From the NCBI RefSeq assembly GCF_964340395.1, contig NC_135551.1:26610880-26674879 (forward strand): a stretch of DNA of 64,000 bases. Direction: 5' to 3'. This document shows, piece by piece, positions 27,600 to 59,514 of this stretch; within the stretch, counting starts at the first letter, position 1, and each line of letters starts with the position of its first letter. A program made the position numbers and the translations under genes. The notes below the pieces were generated by a model that did not search any database, was not told where the DNA came from, and saw only the letters and a list, made by a program, of their open reading frames with translations. This DNA comes from Glandiceps talaboti (Eukaryota; Hemichordata; Enteropneusta; Spengelidae).

Positions 27600-28005
27600 G
27601 GGTACAACTACTTTTTATTCTACTCCTGCAGACAAACCTTTTTCCTCAACATTTTATTTGAATGCCAGATCACTTGGTAATCATTTTGAAGACCATTTTT
27701 CTTGCTTCTGAGTCATAGTTACGTATAATGATGACAATTCGCTTTTCAAGCTCCGGCCGTATTTTCAACTGCAACCGTGAACATTCCAAAACCGGAGGAG
27801 AAGCCTTGCAATTCACAACTGATTGTCTTTCTCTAATGTCGTCACCATTGAATTTGGTCACTTCGGATCAGTGTTTGCAGAAGTGTCTAGTGATACAAAG
27901 AATTTAGTAGTTGGTGTAATCTATAGAAAACATAATATCTCAATATATGAATCCCTGGATAGTTTGTAGAGACCTATTTCGATTCTGCCCGTTCTCAGCA
28001 AAAGT
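27600..28005 (+). pseudogene. LINE endonuclease remnant after copy C
   Basis: Matches 14700-15105 of the LINE after copy B (same gtttgtagagacctatttcg run), but the reverse-transcriptase part is cut off after tctgcccgttctcagcaaa, where inverted copy D begins. Frameshifts and stops are present. Confidence 0.7.
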
Positions 28006-29700
<1,695 letters not shown>

Positions 29701-29775
29701 GCAAATATTACAGTAGCCTTAAGAAAATAAATTTGCGAGGCGGTTGAATGTAAAGGTCTCCCGTCTTTGTCACGA

Positions 29776-29968
<193 letters not shown>

Positions 29969-30079
29969 TACATCATGTAATAATGATACATCTGTTGAAT
30001 ATTTATCACTCACTGACAAATCTGTCGCATCGTAAGTAATTATATGTAATCATATTAATTAAAAATGGACATTTGAATA

Positions 30080-30575
30080 TTCATTACCCGTTCTACCGTT
30101 AAAACCACCACCTGTTATTACTTTAGATTTAGGGTACATGTCAGAATATTGCTTTTGGGTCAAGTTCCTTTTCCTTGAACGTTCTTACTTTTCTTTCCAT
30201 AAGATGATGACCCAGATGGCGATTTATAAACACCTGGCAACAGAACTAAATTGCACATGGCTACTAAATTGGACCCAAACAATGTTTTCAGAAGCGTATT
30301 TCAGCTTTTGATTGCTAAAATCACAATTGCAAATTATAAAACAAAGAAATATCACCCGAATATCTACCAAATGTAGAATATTTTGTTCTGGTGACATGAA
30401 AAGACTCAAACCCTTGATTGAAATATCAGTGTCTCTTTTAAGCCATGTTTCTGTATAACAAACGAAATCAAGTTTACAAATTTATTTTATAAAATTACTG
30501 TCACCTAAATTAGAGAGCAACTCATTTATATTCAAGCAAATATATTTGAAGTTTGAATGTACATATGGTCTTGTC
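30080..30575 (-). pseudogene. LINE endonuclease remnant, minus strand
   Basis: Reverse-strand translation from about 30575 gives KYICLNINELLSNL, then an in-frame stop, then ICKLDFVCYTETWLKRDTDI. This is the start of a LINE endonuclease domain (NIN..L and ETWL motifs). A frame later, SGDISLFYN fits the GGIAVFY region. Stops and frameshifts make it inactive. It is separate from the copies after B and C. Confidence 0.65.
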
Positions 30576-31416
30576 TGTTATCATGTTGTGAGTTCTCGGT
30601 ATTAAATTAATACACGTCTGATTTTGTTCTTGTCTTGGACTTCGGTCAGCATCCTATGTGATTTCGTTAATTTGTAGATTTATATAGTTACATGTATATA
30701 ACTCAGTCTATTTTTGTTGTCATAGATATGAAGTTTGTCGTTGATTTTCAGTGTATCGTACGTCAAGTGCACAGTCTTTCACTTGGACCTTGCCGTCATG
30801 AGTGTACGTCTTTTTTTCATGATGGGTGACTTCTGGCTGACTTTATACTCAGAGTTTCTTTCCGGTCTCTGTATATCTCTTACCTCTGTAGACGCCAGTT
30901 TAGGCAAGATCATTTAGCTTAGTCTGTTTCAGTATTCCCCTTAGATGTCTTTGGACCAGGAGTAATGAAATCGAAGCAAGCGAAGAACGAATGTGCTGAA
31001 TTAGCCACGTCTGGTGTCAGCCATGTTGTCGACTTGAACAGTGCAACCAATTTTTGCTCTGTACACTTCAACTGTAATGCCCCCACTGTCAAAAGCCGTC
31101 TTGACGTGATCACATACTTTAATTTACTGATCGGTCCTAGACATATTGTAACAGGAATTTGGACTAAAGTTCCAAAATTTCGTTACTTTTTACAGAGCTG
31201 CTATCACTAGGCTGCAGCTTCGGTCAGCCTTCTAGTGCCGAGTTTCTTAAACACTGATGCTTTTGAATGTTCACTCCGAAAAGTTGCACCTCAGGCAAAA
31301 CTTAAAAATTATGCTTATCGTAAATCAGAGCCCTACACAAGGAGTTTTTTCTGAATTCTACTGAAAATTTTGGCACTTGATCGGGGAGAACATATCACTG
31401 AAGCTGTCATCACATG

Positions 31417-31535
31417 CTGGGAAATAGATGTATAAAGGTTACAGCCCGCTTCGGCGTGACAAAGAAGGGTGTACCCCCGCATTTATGATCCGAAGAGGGC
31501 TGTAAGTTTGTTTGTACATCTATTTTAAAACCCAG
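31417..31535. mobile_element. MITE-like hairpin element
   Basis: Inverted ends ctgggaaatagatgta and tacatctattttaaaacccag, with inner gttacagcccgcttcgg against ccgaagagggctgtaa. About 119 bp, non-coding. Confidence 0.55.
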
Positions 31536-31815
31536 GTTTAGAACTACACTGATGGCACTATCGGTTATAGTTGTTCAAATGGCAACATTTTCAGATCCGG
31601 CAGTTATACGCAATGACAGTAAACGCATCACACGGCAAATTAAAAATTATATGACTTGGCATAACCGAACCAATAGTTACACAAGTACAATTAAATGTCG
31701 CTATATAGTGCCAGCGGTATATGTATATCTTTGGCACAATACGACGGTGATAATTTCTACACTGAATTTTTTCTGTAGATAGAGGCACGGTTTAATAATA
31801 ATGGTATACAATAAT

Positions 31816-31817
<2 letters not shown>

Positions 31818-31888
<71 letters not shown>

Positions 31889-31949
31889 CTTCCAGTCTGT
31901 ACTCAAAGCGCTTCACAACTAAAAGCTTTAAAACCAATAGACATGTATG

Positions 31950-31979
<30 letters not shown>
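31818..31979. repeat. (TA)n and (TATG)n microsatellites
   Basis: TA run 31818-31884 and TATG run 31944-31979, separated by about 60 bp. Confidence 0.95.
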
Positions 31980-31980
<1 letters not shown>

Positions 31981-31999
31981 GCTTATGTATGTAAACCTT

Positions 32000-34370
32000 A
32001 CTGTTATCAAATAGGACCAGATTTAAACTGAATCCCTTCCATGAGGGTAGTCTTGCAATTTCATGATTTTTGCAAGAAATTTAGCTATACATCTGTGATT
32101 TTTTCAAGTCCCAGTGAAAGTTAGTTGTCAAAAATGTTGTTCAAATGCCAGGAAAACTTGGCATTCTCGACTGCAGTCGGCTTTTGTGATCCCCTACATA
32201 CCCGGAATATGTACACCTGTTTCCACGGCAAATAATAAACGAATATGAAACCAGCATAACATTGCCATTACGCATCAGAAAGTTTACATACTTCATGGTA
32301 TGCATCGTAACAGTTGAACAACTTTAATATAGTGAAGTGACAAGGTATTATTGCCCTAGGTATCTTTTGTGTGGGTTATTGCATCATGGGAATCTGCAAA
32401 AATTCATAGTTGCACGATGAATATTCATGAGAGATGTTTCACACGAGCACTCAGGAGTCATTCATCGGGCAACCATGAATATATTATTTCTGCTGGCTGC
32501 CATAATGTAATATAGCCCACATGTTAAAACCTCACATGTGGAATCAGAAAACTTAGCTTTCAGGCTTGTCTGCCTCACAACAACGGTTCATGACCTAGGA
32601 TGTACAGAAATCTGTGCTTGGCTCAATTTAAAATTCCTACCAAGAGAAGTGCTAAATACAATTGGTGCTCAGATGTGTTTGCTCATGACTTCCTCCTCAG
32701 TCACACAGTGTAACACAATTAATTAAATTATGATGACGATGATGATGATGATGATGATAATGATGAGTAACAATTCATACTAGAAATACCCAACTAACAG
32801 GTGCCTGTCATTGTGTGACTGGTGCCCAATACTATATTCTGTGGTTACATATTTACTACAGTTATTTGCATACAAACATGACTTTAGAAATCTGCCATTT
32901 GAGTCGACACCTATCTTTTATAATAAAAACATTGTGGATACAGTATGTATCACATCATCAACCTCATTGCATGAAAGTCATTGAAACTCATGACTTACAG
33001 CACCCTCAAACCTTTAACCTGATTGGCTGCAAATGATGACTCGTTGCCCAATGGACAGTGGCTGTGTTACTGTTATATGTACATATAGGGCTTATTACAA
33101 ATACATCCATTTCACTGAGAATATATTGGATGTTTTGATTATTCAAGATGGGCTATGCTGTCTATGACAGTGTGATTGTTAATGCCAAGTATCTGGGACA
33201 ACACATGGGGCTAGGCAGTGAAGACAGCTTGATTCATGTGTGGATCGGGGGGGGGGGGGTACCACTGGTCAGATCTGGTAGGGGTGTGTGGCCGATGCTG
33301 TCAACCCCAGACCCCATTTTAGACCAATTTTGACCCAAAACCAATACCCCATTTTAGACCAGACCCAACAAATGTGAAAATGGGGACCCCATTTTAGACT
33401 TATTAGCTCTAAAATGAAGGTACCCATTTTAGACCAAAGGGCAAAAAACCCTACCCCAAAGGGTGGCATGTATACGTATACCCAATTAATGGGAGTACCC
33501 CAGCACATGTGGCTGCATAAGAAAAATAAATGGAACACAGAAATCCAAAATGTCATTTCAGAGGTTTTTATGTTGTAGGTAAAATCAAATTAAGAGTCTG
33601 GGTGAACTCATTAGACACCCTGTTTACTTTAAGAGTGTGAAAATTAAAATAAACGAATATTCTGGAAGTATTTACCATGATTTTGATTCATTCATTTCAA
33701 TGGAAGAACATATCTCAATGATATATTTTGCATAATGCATCATTATTTTGCAATCTGTAAATCCATGCATATTCATTATCACATCTTGCATAAATAATCA
33801 AAAGTAATCTCATTACAGATGCATAACTTAAATAACAATACATTCATGTAGAATGTACCTCAGATACAAAATTTCCTGAAAATCAAAGCTCTTTAATTCT
33901 TTCAAAACGTTGCCATATGAAAGCCAGTTCTGGTACTTTTGAAATAGTATAAGAAATTTGGGGTTTCACCATCTCATTTTCAAGGAAATCATCAATCTTT
34001 TATTTTCCTATAGAGTTAACACAGTATTTGGTGGCCATATTGGATTTTCAAATGTATAAATTTGGATGTGACCTCTATTTCAAATATTTGTACGGTGAAC
34101 CCAGTCTATATACCAAATATAATCATGAAATGCGCTTTGAATCGCACAACAAATTATACTAATTTACATATGTTGATACCAAGGAATACTATTGATTCAA
34201 CCCAACAACTTTGAAGATTATATTCAACAAAAGTCTGTCCTGATATCACACTTATTAGGTCAAATTCAACATCAACATTTTTGCATTTGCAAAGAAATAT
34301 ATACATACATGCTTAGAATATTAAAAAAATGGATTTCTATAAGACAAAATAACAAATGCTGATGATATAT
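32000..34370. other. Intergenic stretch downstream of GART, no supported gene
   Basis: AT-rich DNA with a GAT-rich trinucleotide run (32738-32765), a G homopolymer (33248-33258) and a cluster of ccccattttagacc repeats (33300-33440). Open frames are short and unlike any family I know. Confidence 0.6.
33300..33440. repeat. Irregular direct repeats of ccccattttagacc
   Basis: The motif (c)ccattttagac occurs about four times at spacings of 35-45 bp. Read on the minus strand it gives repeated SKMG and LKWG words in one open frame (33269-33556). That looks like repeat coding by chance rather than a gene. Confidence 0.6.
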
Positions 34371-34372
34371 AT

Positions 34373-34378
34373 TTTATT
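34373..34378 (-). terminator. GART: Probable GART poly(A) signal
   Basis: AATAAA on the minus strand about 345 bp after the stop codon. A second AATAAA overlaps the stop (34721-34726). Use of either is unverified. Confidence 0.4.
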
Positions 34379-34722
34379 GAACCCTATTTGTAGATTTCAA
34401 AATGGCAGAATCACATGTCTATCATCTAATTGTGAGGATGAATTGACATGGAGTAAAAATGGCACAAACAAACAGACAAACAAAACAAAGTCTCAATGCT
34501 GCTATTCCTGATCATGTTGGTAGCTTCACTGTAAAACATAAATATTTAGATCAGAATAAATGGATATTTTGCTATTAATTTATACTTCTTAGTGTTACAA
34601 GAAGCTTAGTATAGTATAATGCCTCACTGTAATAATGTATGGTACCAAGTGTGATCACATAATCGTAACAATGGTTGAACTTTTCAGACTAAGGGGTCTG
34701 CACTAATGATCTTGCATTTAAT

Positions 34723-53621
<18,899 letters not shown>

Positions 53622-54928
53622 TCAATAGGATTAGGCGGGGAAAATAATTGTGTGTTTCCAATAACATGGCCTCAGAAAATAGCATAGGAAGGCCGGGATT
53701 TTATTTTATTTTAACTGTTTTTTAGTTTTTACAACTAATGCTTCGACCCAAATTGAAACAAAATGTTGGTCAGAATACCTCTTCTGTGATAGTTTGATGA
53801 AATATGCACAGACATTAATGGGTAGAGAAAACAGACATGCATGAAGCACAAGAAGACAAAGAATTTCTTATCTTCTTGTTTTAAATATTTTTAAAAAGAA
53901 ATTGTTAAGGGTTGGCAGACTTGATTTCAACTAGGGTCGGTAGGTTTTTTTGTTTGTTTGTTTTTTACCTTGGCCATTTAGACAGTATCAGAATATATCA
54001 AAAGTACATATTAAATATTGAAAATGTTCAGTGAGTTAATTAAAGTATTTAAATTTTATTATATGAAATCACGCTTATGACATGTATATTATCATTGTAT
54101 GGGACATTTTCATTTTTCTTTCTTAGCTATAAACTGCTATACTGCATGCATAGATATCGTAAAATTGACAAATGAAAATTATACATGATATAATGGAATG
54201 ACTTGTACTTAGCATGACAAACACTTCTATAGTAAGCGTACATAATGTATGGTAAAATAATACAGATGTGTATAAATCTGTATATGAATATGGTTGCTTC
54301 AATTCACTTCAATTCTTACATAACGGTAGGGGGGGGGGTGTTCCATTTGCTGTGCATAGAATAGGACGTATGCGTACGTGAGTAACACGGCCATATATGT
54401 ACGATTACTTTCTATTAATATTTAAATCAGCAGTGCCCCTAGTGATTCACGTATAAAATCAACAGGGTTTGGGGGGGATTAAAAAACACACGTATTATTA
54501 TGAAGTACGGATATACATACTAAACGTGAAGTTAAGTGCGACTGGACATTTTTTTTTTCGTCTGGAAACTGATAGGGGTTCATCCATGATACCTCCATGC
54601 GTACACCATGGCAAAGGGAACCAGCACAATGAATGACAAATAAAATGCCGACACTTCCGATCCATTCATTCCTCACGTGTTCTCTATCATATTACGAACG
54701 ATATTTCACACATTTCTACACGTTGGTGACAAGGGGAAGAGTTAACGTCAATACTTGCCTTATAATATTACAGCAGTTAACATGTACCAAATCTCTCCAC
54801 AATTTGAGTGTGTCCCTTCTGAACGTGTATCGACGTCAACAGCTACAACGCACGTTTACTGCTGTGTCCTTCGCGCCACGGCGTGTTCAGTTTCCATGAA
54901 CTCAATATTACCTTTGACCTCGCCATAC

Positions 54929-54970
54929 CTTCCGTGACCTTCACGATGGTGGCGCTAGACCAAACTATTA
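54929..54970 (-). promoter_or_regulatory. GART: Candidate GART 5' non-coding exon and promoter region
   Basis: A consensus-like donor (ggaag then gtatgg) on the minus strand at 54929 follows a CpG-containing stretch (54845-54970). The GART ATG exon starts with a 3' splice site at about 53573, so an upstream leader exon is needed and this is the best candidate I see. Inference only. Confidence 0.35.
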
Positions 54971-55195
54971 AACTGATCAAGTATATTTCATATTCATAGT
55001 ATTAGTTCATGTTCCAGTCATATCAAAATAACTAAACGGGTTTTTAAAACGTGACGATATCTGACTATTACCGAAAACCAAACATGGCTAACTTTGTAGA
55101 CTAGTAAAAATAAATAGAAGAAATTCAATGCTACAATGCATACATTACCCGATGAACAAACTTTTTGACCAATCAGAAAGCTCTTTGTCTCAGCC

Positions 55196-55237
<42 letters not shown>

Positions 55238-55929
55238 TAGATTCTTATTGTTCCGTTGGATTTCAAGCTATTTATGCCCATGGGACTTGTCTGTCAGACT
55301 CGACTTGACAGTTCTGCATACACCCGAAACTAGGACAGGCATCATTTTCAAGTCAGATGGTAAGGCTCTGGCTGACATATATTACAAGTAAATGTGCTGT
55401 GTGGGAGTCTTCGTTTGAACTAAATGTGAGAAGTGTTTCGAAGCCACTGATAGCCTACTAGACTACGGTTGGCTTTGAAGCAGTCATTAACATCATGATT
55501 GTCTTTATTAATCAATCACTGTAGAATTTTTGATAAGTTATTGTTTATAGGGGCAGATACATAATATCCAAATATGGTATTTTTCAGCTCAGGACACTAC
55601 TTATAATATTGTTTACGTCATTCTAACAGAGTAGGTTGAACTAATGGGTCGGTTAAAAAACAAGATAAAATAGAGTACTGTACGAGTATACACGTTGGTG
55701 ATACTTTCAATTCCAATCACAATCCACAATTTATTTCATTCTCTTGATACATGTCAGTTTGGCCATAAACAACTCTTTAAATTCTTTTTTGCGGAAACTT
55801 TCAAAACTATCAACTTGTCGATAGGGTACCAGTGATTCATTGATTGGTCGGTTAGCTGATCATTGGTCAGTGCAAATAAAGGAGGCTCACATTATGACTT
55901 TTCATAAAACATTCCAGGGCGATGGCATG

Positions 55930-56123
55930 TCTAGAAGCAATCTGATTAAAATCTGATGTGGTGAAAGCGGCTAAATGCTTCATTTACCTCTATTTCCATA
56001 GTTCTGTGTCGTTTGTTTTGTCCCGAGTGATCGCCACCTTCCCACCGAAGGCAGCGACCACTCGGGACAAAACAAATGGCACAAAATGACCACCACATCT
56101 GATTTTAACCAGATTGGTCTAGA
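55930..56123. mobile_element. 194-bp MITE-like element
   Basis: Inverted ends tctagaagcaatctgattaa and ttaaccagattggtctaga, then an inner hairpin ttgttttgtcccgagtg against cactcgggacaaaacaa. Two nested inverted repeats share one centre. Confidence 0.7.
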
Positions 56124-57945
56124 AGTTAAACCATGATGTGTACAATTTTATACAGGTTTCGATTCCTTGCTCATTGTAGCTGAATAAGAGTGCCAGAAGG
56201 GTACATATACCAACAACCTAGCCCAGAAAGTTTTACTGGTGAACGACATTGTCAATCCAAATACTAGTAGCCAAGTTTCTGGGCTAACCGTCAAACTACA
56301 TTTCCCAGAAAATAGTGGTAAGTCTGACCGTATCTCACAATCATCTGAAATCTATAGCTGTTTCTCATTCAAAGCAGACTGGAAAGTCACGTGTTAGTAT
56401 TTCATAGAAAACTGTGACTTGTATATATCCACAGGCATGCAAGTGTTCCCCATCTATTTTCACTGTTTTCCACTGCTTTGTGTACACTTTGCAGTTGTCG
56501 CACACTAACCAAGCAACTACCTTCTAAAGTTAAACTGAAGTCTACTCTACTAACTTCTGATTTTTGGAATGGGATTCTTTCTTGGTTATGAGCTGCTTTT
56601 TGTTTCAAACCCTCAACTAAGCTGATAAACAAACATTCTCACTTTCTCATGATGGATAGTACAGGTAGCGTTAGAATCATCAGAATGGAAAGGGGACTGG
56701 TTGTTGAAGTTATTTTCATGCCATATTCCAACATTCAATAATAGTAAAAATAACAAAATGACAAGTTTAGGTAGATTTCAACATTTTATTATAACTCAAA
56801 TTACTGAGTTTGAGGTATCATGCAATGTACATGCCCTAAGTATTTAAATACCTCTACATGAGGGTGATCAGTTCTCAGTGTCTTTAAAAAAATAAAACGG
56901 ATGACCACACACAACAATGTTCAACCTCTTTATTACTGATCATTTCAACAAATTAAAATGCTCTTGGTTGCATGCAGTCAATGGTAATTTTTCATTCATC
57001 TTAAAGTTTTGTACTAGGAATCCATAAGATCATCTTAAAAATTCTTGGTAATAAAACTTTGGTGTTGAAATTTCACAGAATTCTATTATACGATGAACCA
57101 TCTTGTATCGTAGCTGTGCCAATTTAGTCATAATGATTCATTCAAAAGTTTAGTATATAGCCTAAGCTAAACAGTCGTAATACTATAGTCATAGTAATCT
57201 TGATATTTGATTTCTGTTGGGTTAGCACAGTAAAACCACCTCACACTGGGAAAGCTGATAAAGTTCACACAATTACAGCTTCATCCAAACACTACCATTC
57301 TGGGGAAGTTTCTTCTCACAAAACCAAAGAATTAGGCATTATCTGTGACCTCTCTGAAATGCTAGTAGAACCAAAATGTTTGCCAGCAAACCACAAATAA
57401 TTGTGACATCAGTGAAAATACTATGAGTGTAAAGTTATATTTTCATTGCAGATTCGCATGTTTGAGGTCATCTCTGGTGTCAAACTGATACAGAACGAGA
57501 TGGAATGCAAGTTTCAACTTGAAGCAACAACGGTCAAACATTTTTCAATATATATCCATTGGTACCAAGGTTTGATGTGTTTCCATACTTTCTAATTCAC
57601 TGGTAAACTGCTTTAGAGAAAAGAATTTCTCTTCCATCTGATAAATGATAAGATTTGATGTGCTGTACTTCATGTTTACTAAGCTTTGTTGCGTCAGCCG
57701 GGAAAAAAATGCTCTGGCTTGCAAAAATGTGTGACATTGAATAGTAACTAAAGCAAATCAAGCCGCCTCCCTATCGGTTGATTTCAAGATATGGCGCCTT
57801 GTCATAATTCTCAAAAAAATGACCAAGTCCTTATGGGGTTTTCTATCCATGCAAAGTCTTAAAAAAAGGAATATATTGCATTCAACAGTTTGATATACTC
57901 GCTGAAACGCAACAAAACATTAATGCACACACCATGTGTAGAGGT

Positions 57946-58038
57946 AGTCTAGGACTAGTCCCTCTCTTCTCGCGGCTGAGCCGCTCGGTATACATAAACA
58001 GATTAGGGACGATAGTCACGAGTCTGGCAGCGAGACTA
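57946..58038. mobile_element. Short hairpin element, ccagactcg family (copy 2), with target duplication
   Basis: Nearly identical body to 21455-21539. It is flanked by an exact 10-bp direct repeat gtgtagaggt (57936-57945 and 58039-58048), which looks like a target-site duplication. It lies 75 bp past the DNAJC28 stop, so it is probably in the 3'UTR or just beyond. Confidence 0.75.
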
Positions 58039-58113
58039 GTGTAGAGGTTACTTCTGTAAATGATTGATGGACAATGCCAATCACTGCCAATGTACTCAAA
58101 ACTGATGTAAATG

Positions 58114-59295
58114 CTATTGTGTGTCAGTGTTCCCATCTCTAAAAACTTTAATGGTCAACTTCTGTCCAATCTTACTAAGAATTTCACCAAGCAGACCTCT
58201 TGACTTTTCACTCTTTCCCTGAGATTCTTCTATAGGGTTAAGCCCCTTGTCGTCCATAGGGTCTGTGTGGACATAATTTTCCTTAACCCTTCTAATTTCT
58301 CTTGCAGCACTCATGTGAGGCAGCTGTTGTCTTATAGTTGGTACAATCATATTCAACTTGTCAATGTTCTTATTAAGATCTCTGACAGCCATATCAAAGT
58401 CTGCAATGACTTTCTGCCATCGTTTCTGGTCATAGTATGAGAAGGGCTCCTTTCCAAATTTCTGTCTTTCTTTATGGATATTTTCCCTTACTTTTACTAT
58501 ATGTTTTCTAACTTCAGAATTGAGAGTAATCCATTCTGGAGCATAGCCATTGTTGATGAGAATTTTGTTAATATTATGTGTTGTGGTGTCCACTAGTGGG
58601 TTGTAGTCAGTCCGTGTTAATGGTTTTCCCTTGCCACTAAGGTTGTCAAATTCACCCTTTTCCATCGAATCTCGTATCATATCTTCCACTAGTCTGTGTA
58701 TAGCACTAGTGCTTTTCACTTGTCGGACCGCTTCTTTGTTTTTCACTACCATACTCTGTTCGTATTTGTCAGCTAGTTTACGTACCCTATATTCAAACGT
58801 ATGTTCGGACGCTTTGCTGGCCCTGTGCTGCTGGTATTGTCTCTGTCGTTGACTTGGTGTACCGTAACCAATACCATCGTATTCTAAATATTGCCGATGT
58901 TGTGGAGCTGTGTGTTTTATATCGAAGTTCTTTTCGATCGCTTTCTCAACATCATCTTCGTCTGAATCTTTGCCATTCTCCGATAATCTCGCCGATATTG
59001 TACGGTATGCTTCCTGTACTTGAGCAAATTTCTTCGCATCCGCAGTTGTCGACTTACTATCTGGGTGATAATGTTTGGCGAGTCTGATGTATGCACCTTT
59101 CAGTTGACTTGAATCACAGTCTTCGGGAATATTCAGCAGTTGGTAGCAATCCTTCAGGTTGCTGGCGATTTTATATCCAGCTGCCCCAGACGCGTACCGA
59201 GCGGAGAGAAACAGGCCTGGAAAATGAACTTTGAGACCGGACAAGTTTATGACCGATGCACGAAATAACCCAACTAGTGACAGTTTTGCGATCAT
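58114..59295 (-). CDS. DNAJC28: DnaJ homolog subfamily C member 28, single exon
   Basis: J-domain co-chaperone-like protein of 393 residues, intronless as in vertebrates, where it is about 390 residues. The first ATG in frame is at 59295; the open frame starts one GTG earlier, after an in-frame TGA, and that GTG is not a likely start. Residues 1-40 are basic and hydroxylated, consistent with a mitochondrial presequence (inference). The J domain is about 47-105 with the HPD triad at 77-79. The conserved C-terminal family domain (DUF1992) starts near 199: HRLVEDMIRDSMEKGEFDNL, GKGKPL, NINKILINNGYAPEWI. A lysine-rich helix follows. The HPD is intact, so it should stimulate an Hsp70. The precise role of this family member is not well established. 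It lies downstream of BMT2 and upstream of GART on the same strand. Confidence 0.95.
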   Translation of the reverse strand: MIAKLSLVGLFRASVINLSGLKVHFPGLFLSARYASGAAGYKIASNLKDCYQLLNIPEDCDSSQLKGAYIRLAKHYHPDSKSTTADAKKFAQVQEAYRTISARLSENGKDSDEDDVEKAIEKNFDIKHTAPQHRQYLEYDGIGYGTPSQRQRQYQQHRASKASEHTFEYRVRKLADKYEQSMVVKNKEAVRQVKSTSAIHRLVEDMIRDSMEKGEFDNLSGKGKPLTRTDYNPLVDTTTHNINKILINNGYAPEWITLNSEVRKHIVKVRENIHKERQKFGKEPFSYYDQKRWQKVIADFDMAVRDLNKNIDKLNMIVPTIRQQLPHMSAAREIRRVKENYVHTDPMDDKGLNPIEESQGKSEKSRGLLGEILSKIGQKLTIKVFRDGNTDTQ

Positions 59296-59433
59296 TTTAG
59301 CCACAATTCACACGATAAAATACACAATATCCAAACCTAGCCACTTTTCTTCTTCATAAATTCACGTCAAACAGCATTGCACCAGATCGTCGAGTTCGCT
59401 GATGACGGTGACATGTCCGTGTTTACATCTCAC

Positions 59434-59446
59434 CAGCCGCCATATT
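59434..59446 (-). promoter_or_regulatory. YY1-like motif upstream of DNAJC28
   Basis: The minus strand reads caatatggcggctgg, close to the YY1 consensus with core ATGG often seen at animal start sites. It lies 140-150 bp before the DNAJC28 ATG and just past the BMT2 stop, so it is the likely DNAJC28 start region. Confidence 0.4.
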
Positions 59447-59514
59447 GAATAGTTGTGTAATTATTTCAATACATATCGTTGAGGGCGCTCGTATATTATC
59501 AAGCACCTTGATTT

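Noticed and set aside
30735-31210. Frames of 60-81 codons on both strands beside the LINE remnant
   Set aside because: No LINE ORF1 or other motif could be recognised; left as unannotated repeat-flanking sequence.
54479-54937. Short frames of 60-88 codons near the GART promoter
   Set aside because: No domain, no splice or start context, and overlapping frames on both strands; nothing supports a gene.
59296-59304. Upstream GTG start giving a 396-residue DNAJC28
   Set aside because: GTG is not a usual nuclear start; the first in-frame ATG is at 59295, preceded by an in-frame TGA.
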